This document shows, one piece after another, positions 61,651 to 64,000 of a stretch of DNA of 64,000 bases. A program made the position numbers and the translations under genes. Each line of letters begins with the position of its first letter. The first letter of the stretch is position 1. Under the pieces are notes generated by a model. The model searched no databases. It saw only the letters and a program-made list of their open reading frames with translations, and had not been told where the DNA came from. The stretch comes from an uncultured Methanobrevibacter sp. (GTDB lineage Archaea > Methanobacteriota > Methanobacteria > Methanobacteriales > Methanobacteriaceae), in assembly GCA_902785855.1 (NCBI GenBank), contig CADAAJ010000003.1, positions 541-64,540 of the forward strand, written 5' to 3'.

Positions 61651-62482
61651 CTAATTTTAATTTTCCGAGTTTTGGTGAAAGGACATTATAAAATATTGAG
61701 ATTAATGCTCCCAATACAAATCCACTAATAAATCCTCCGATGATATTTCCAAGAGCTGCTGTAGGTTGTCCTCCACTAATCATCATAATTATTGCAAGAA
61801 TTATATTTAAAACACCACTAACAACAGCAAATGCAATAGCAAATTTTAATGTATTAATAGACTCAAGAACTGTTAAATTGTTTTCATCACTTAATTCTAC
61901 AACAATTCCTCTACCACTTTTTGCAAGAATATTGTAAATGTAAGTTGCAAGCAATGTAAATACAAATGTAATTATAAATGTACCGAATATAATCATTAAG
62001 ATTGTTGTTGGTTGGCTTAAAATCATTAAAAATTGGTATAAATTATAAGCCAATGCTTGTTGTCCGGTAAACATTAAAGTTTGTATGAATGAAGTGACTA
62101 AAATAGGTAATAACATTACTAAAACTAAATATAATAATATTATTTCTATTGTTAAAATAATGGAAGTTATTATTGCAGGTTCGGTGGTACTGACTTGAAC
62201 AATTTCACTTTCATCATTTAATACAAATTTAATCTTTTTTAATCTTTTTGATAAGGCATTAAATATAAATCCTTCAAAAAAGTTTCTATAAGTCTCATAT
62301 ATTAAAGTTCCAACAACTATTGTGGGCAATATGTATATTGCAATATTAATTCCTTCAGGGCTACTCATACTAATAGGTATCATTAAAGCAATTGCTGCAA
62401 TAATTGAAAAAACTATTCCAATACTTGTTGTAATGACGGTATAGGATGCTAATTCAATAGATTTTATTTCTTTAATACTCAT
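61634..62482 (-). CDS. Multi-helix membrane protein of unknown function
   Basis: Predicted 282 residues with about six membrane helices arranged as two copies of a similar half (IELASYTVITTSIGIVFSII; TLKFAIAFAVVSGVLNIILA). Each half is followed by a soluble strand with an acidic turn (VLNDESEIVQV; VELSDENNLTVL). I recognise no named family; it resembles Yip1/DUF-type archaeal membrane proteins. ATG 62482 has GGTGAT upstream. Eight bases after purB, probably co-transcribed. Confidence 0.7.
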   Translation of the reverse strand: MSIKEIKSIELASYTVITTSIGIVFSIIAAIALMIPISMSSPEGINIAIYILPTIVVGTLIYETYRNFFEGFIFNALSKRLKKIKFVLNDESEIVQVSTTEPAIITSIILTIEIILLYLVLVMLLPILVTSFIQTLMFTGQQALAYNLYQFLMILSQPTTILMIIFGTFIITFVFTLLATYIYNILAKSGRGIVVELSDENNLTVLESINTLKFAIAFAVVSGVLNIILAIIMMISGGQPTAALGNIIGGFISGFVLGALISIFYNVLSPKLGKLKLELIDR

Positions 62483-62490
62483 TTTATCAC

Positions 62491-63840
62491 CTAGAACCAA
62501 TTTTTAGATTTTTCTAACAATTCATCAATGATTGTTGGTATGGAGCCGGTATAAGTATGTGGGTCCATAATTTTATCAACATCTTCTTTATTCAAATACT
62601 TTTGAACTTCTTTGTCTTCTAAAATTAATTCTCCAAGTAATAATTTTTCCTTATTTGCTTTAATAGCATTTTTTCTTACAATACCATATGCAGTTTGTTT
62701 TCCCATTCCTGCACGTGTAAGTTCAGCCATTAATCTTTCAGCCATAATTAATCCATTTGTTAAGTTCAAATTACGTTCAATATTTTCATCATAGAATACT
62801 AAGTTTGTCATTAATTTAATTGTTAAATTTAAGATGTAATCAGTTAAGATACAACTTTCAGGAAACATAATTCTTTCACATGATGAATTAGTTAAGTCTC
62901 TTTCGTGCCATAATGGATTATTATCTAATGCTGCATTTACATAGGATTTAACTATTCTTGCAACACCACAGATTCTTTCAGCAGTAATAGGATTCATTTT
63001 ATGAGGCATAGTACTACTGCCGACTTGTTTTTCAGGGTCGAAATATTCTCCTACTTCCATTATTTCAGTTCTTTGTAGGCTTCTAATTTCTAAAGCAATT
63101 TTATCTAAAGTACTTGCAATATTTGCTAATACACTAATAAATTCTACATGATTGTCTCTTTGTACAACTTGATTTGTTATTGTAGCAGCAGGAAGGCCTA
63201 AAATTTCAGCTACAGTTTTATGAATTTCCCAGCCTTGTTCACCTAAAGCAGCAGTGGTTCCAACAGCTCCATCCATCATTCCAATACAAACATTTTCTTT
63301 TGCATTGTTCAATCTCACATATTGTCTGTGAAGTTCATCTGCCCAAAGACCAAATTTCATCCCATATGTGGTTGGAAGTGCATGCTGTCCATGAGTACGC
63401 CCAATACATACTTTCATTTTATTTTCACTTGCTAAATCAAGCATTATTTTAGTTAATCTTTCTAATTTTTCTTCTAATACATCAATGGAGTCACGTATTA
63501 ATAAAGAATTAGAACTATCTACTATATCATTGGATGTAGCTCCAAAGTGAACATATTCTCCAGCACCATTTTCACATACTTCTGTGATTGATTTTGAAAG
63601 CGCTGCTATGTCGTGATTAGTTTCAGCTTCTATTTCTTTCATTCTTTCTAATTTCACATAATTAGTATTTGCTTTAGACGCAATTTCATCAGCAACATCT
63701 TGAGGTATTATTCCTAATTTTCCTTCAGCTTGAGCTAAAGCAGATTCAACATCTAACATTCTCTGTAATTTATTTTCTTCTTCCCAAATATTTTTCATTT
63801 CTGGGGTACCATACCTAAATTCAATAGGATGTATAGCCAT
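62491..63840 (-). CDS. purB: Adenylosuccinate lyase
   Basis: Predicted 449 residues. It cleaves SAICAR and adenylosuccinate in purine synthesis. The fumarase-superfamily signature is GSSTMPHKMNPI; the catalytic histidine regions are GRTHGQHALPT and SNDIVDSSN, and the start HPIEFRYGTPEMKNIW is typical. A TATA-like atttaatataaaaattc lies 15-30 bases upstream on this strand. Confidence 0.97.
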   Translation of the reverse strand: MAIHPIEFRYGTPEMKNIWEEENKLQRMLDVESALAQAEGKLGIIPQDVADEIASKANTNYVKLERMKEIEAETNHDIAALSKSITEVCENGAGEYVHFGATSNDIVDSSNSLLIRDSIDVLEEKLERLTKIMLDLASENKMKVCIGRTHGQHALPTTYGMKFGLWADELHRQYVRLNNAKENVCIGMMDGAVGTTAALGEQGWEIHKTVAEILGLPAATITNQVVQRDNHVEFISVLANIASTLDKIALEIRSLQRTEIMEVGEYFDPEKQVGSSTMPHKMNPITAERICGVARIVKSYVNAALDNNPLWHERDLTNSSCERIMFPESCILTDYILNLTIKLMTNLVFYDENIERNLNLTNGLIMAERLMAELTRAGMGKQTAYGIVRKNAIKANKEKLLLGELILEDKEVQKYLNKEDVDKIMDPHTYTGSIPTIIDELLEKSKNWF

Positions 63841-64000
63841 TATATCAACTCTTGAATTTTTATATTAAATTTCCTTATTTTAAGGATAAAGCTATTTACT
63901 TTTTTCATTTCTTTTCTTTAATAGTAAATATCATAGAAAATTTTAATGAATTATAAACATGTATTGTTATATTTTTTCATATATTTAAATCAACTTAAAT
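63841..64000. other. Upstream region of purB
   Basis: 160 AT-rich bases to the window end. It contains the possible purB TATA box at 63854-63870 on the minus strand; no other gene or RNA is seen. Confidence 0.4.

Overview
This is an AT-rich archaeal window from a methanogen of the family Methanobacteriaceae, most probably a Methanobrevibacter. The genus is an inference. It rests on CfbD (coenzyme F430 synthesis), an archaeal clamp loader (RfcS/RfcL), archaeal TruD and YchF, the aconitase-X small subunit of the archaeal mevalonate pathway, GGTGAT-type ribosome binding sites, TATA-box promoters, and three very large Asn/Thr-rich adhesin-like surface proteins.

Layout. 1-11.0 kb: 5'-truncated giant adhesin-like protein with a beta-helix head, a 3,453-bp tandem duplication of Ig-like modules and a lysine-rich tail. 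11.4-16.6 kb: a Rpn-type nuclease facing a hisS-hisI-PIN/ATPase-sugar isomerase operon whose last gene is frameshifted. 16.7-25.1 kb: a second giant surface protein, broken by two frameshifts that cancel each other, carrying a complete papain-type cysteine peptidase and a lectin-like domain. 25.2-38.5 kb: housekeeping (nadE, leuS, a PPTase with an RsbW-like kinase, trmI, htpX, rfcS-rfcL, an unknown gene, aroE, a K+ channel, pyk). 38.6-43.7 kb: a MacB/FtsX-type ABC exporter, a decayed acyltransferase and a Get3/ArsA ATPase. 43.7-46.8 kb: a third secreted protein with Ig-like modules and a large unrecognised domain, apparently translationally coupled to a 59-residue two-helix membrane protein. 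46.9-54.7 kb: cbiE, a phosphoesterase, ychF, small conserved proteins, cfbD-hisH-AIR synthase-like, and a pilin-like protein. 54.8-63.8 kb: tRNA-Arg(GCG), truD, a zinc-ribbon membrane protein, acnX small subunit, an amidohydrolase, a ferredoxin-nitroreductase, a copper-type P-ATPase, a membrane protein and purB.

How it fits together. The housekeeping genes form short, tightly spaced operons. Six of seven convergent gene junctions carry a perfect hairpin, often with a stop codon inside the stem. The accessory content is mostly cell-surface: three secreted proteins that share Ig-like modules, two of them with the same basic C-terminal module. Five single-event frameshifts fall in three genes (two adhesin, two acyltransferase, one isomerase). 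They are either real decay or phase variation, or errors in the sequence; the bases alone cannot decide.

The best candidates for undescribed biology are the secreted 962-residue protein with its coupled 59-residue membrane protein, the peptidase-bearing adhesin, the EF-hand-like loop inside HtpX, and the RsbW-like/PPTase gene pair.
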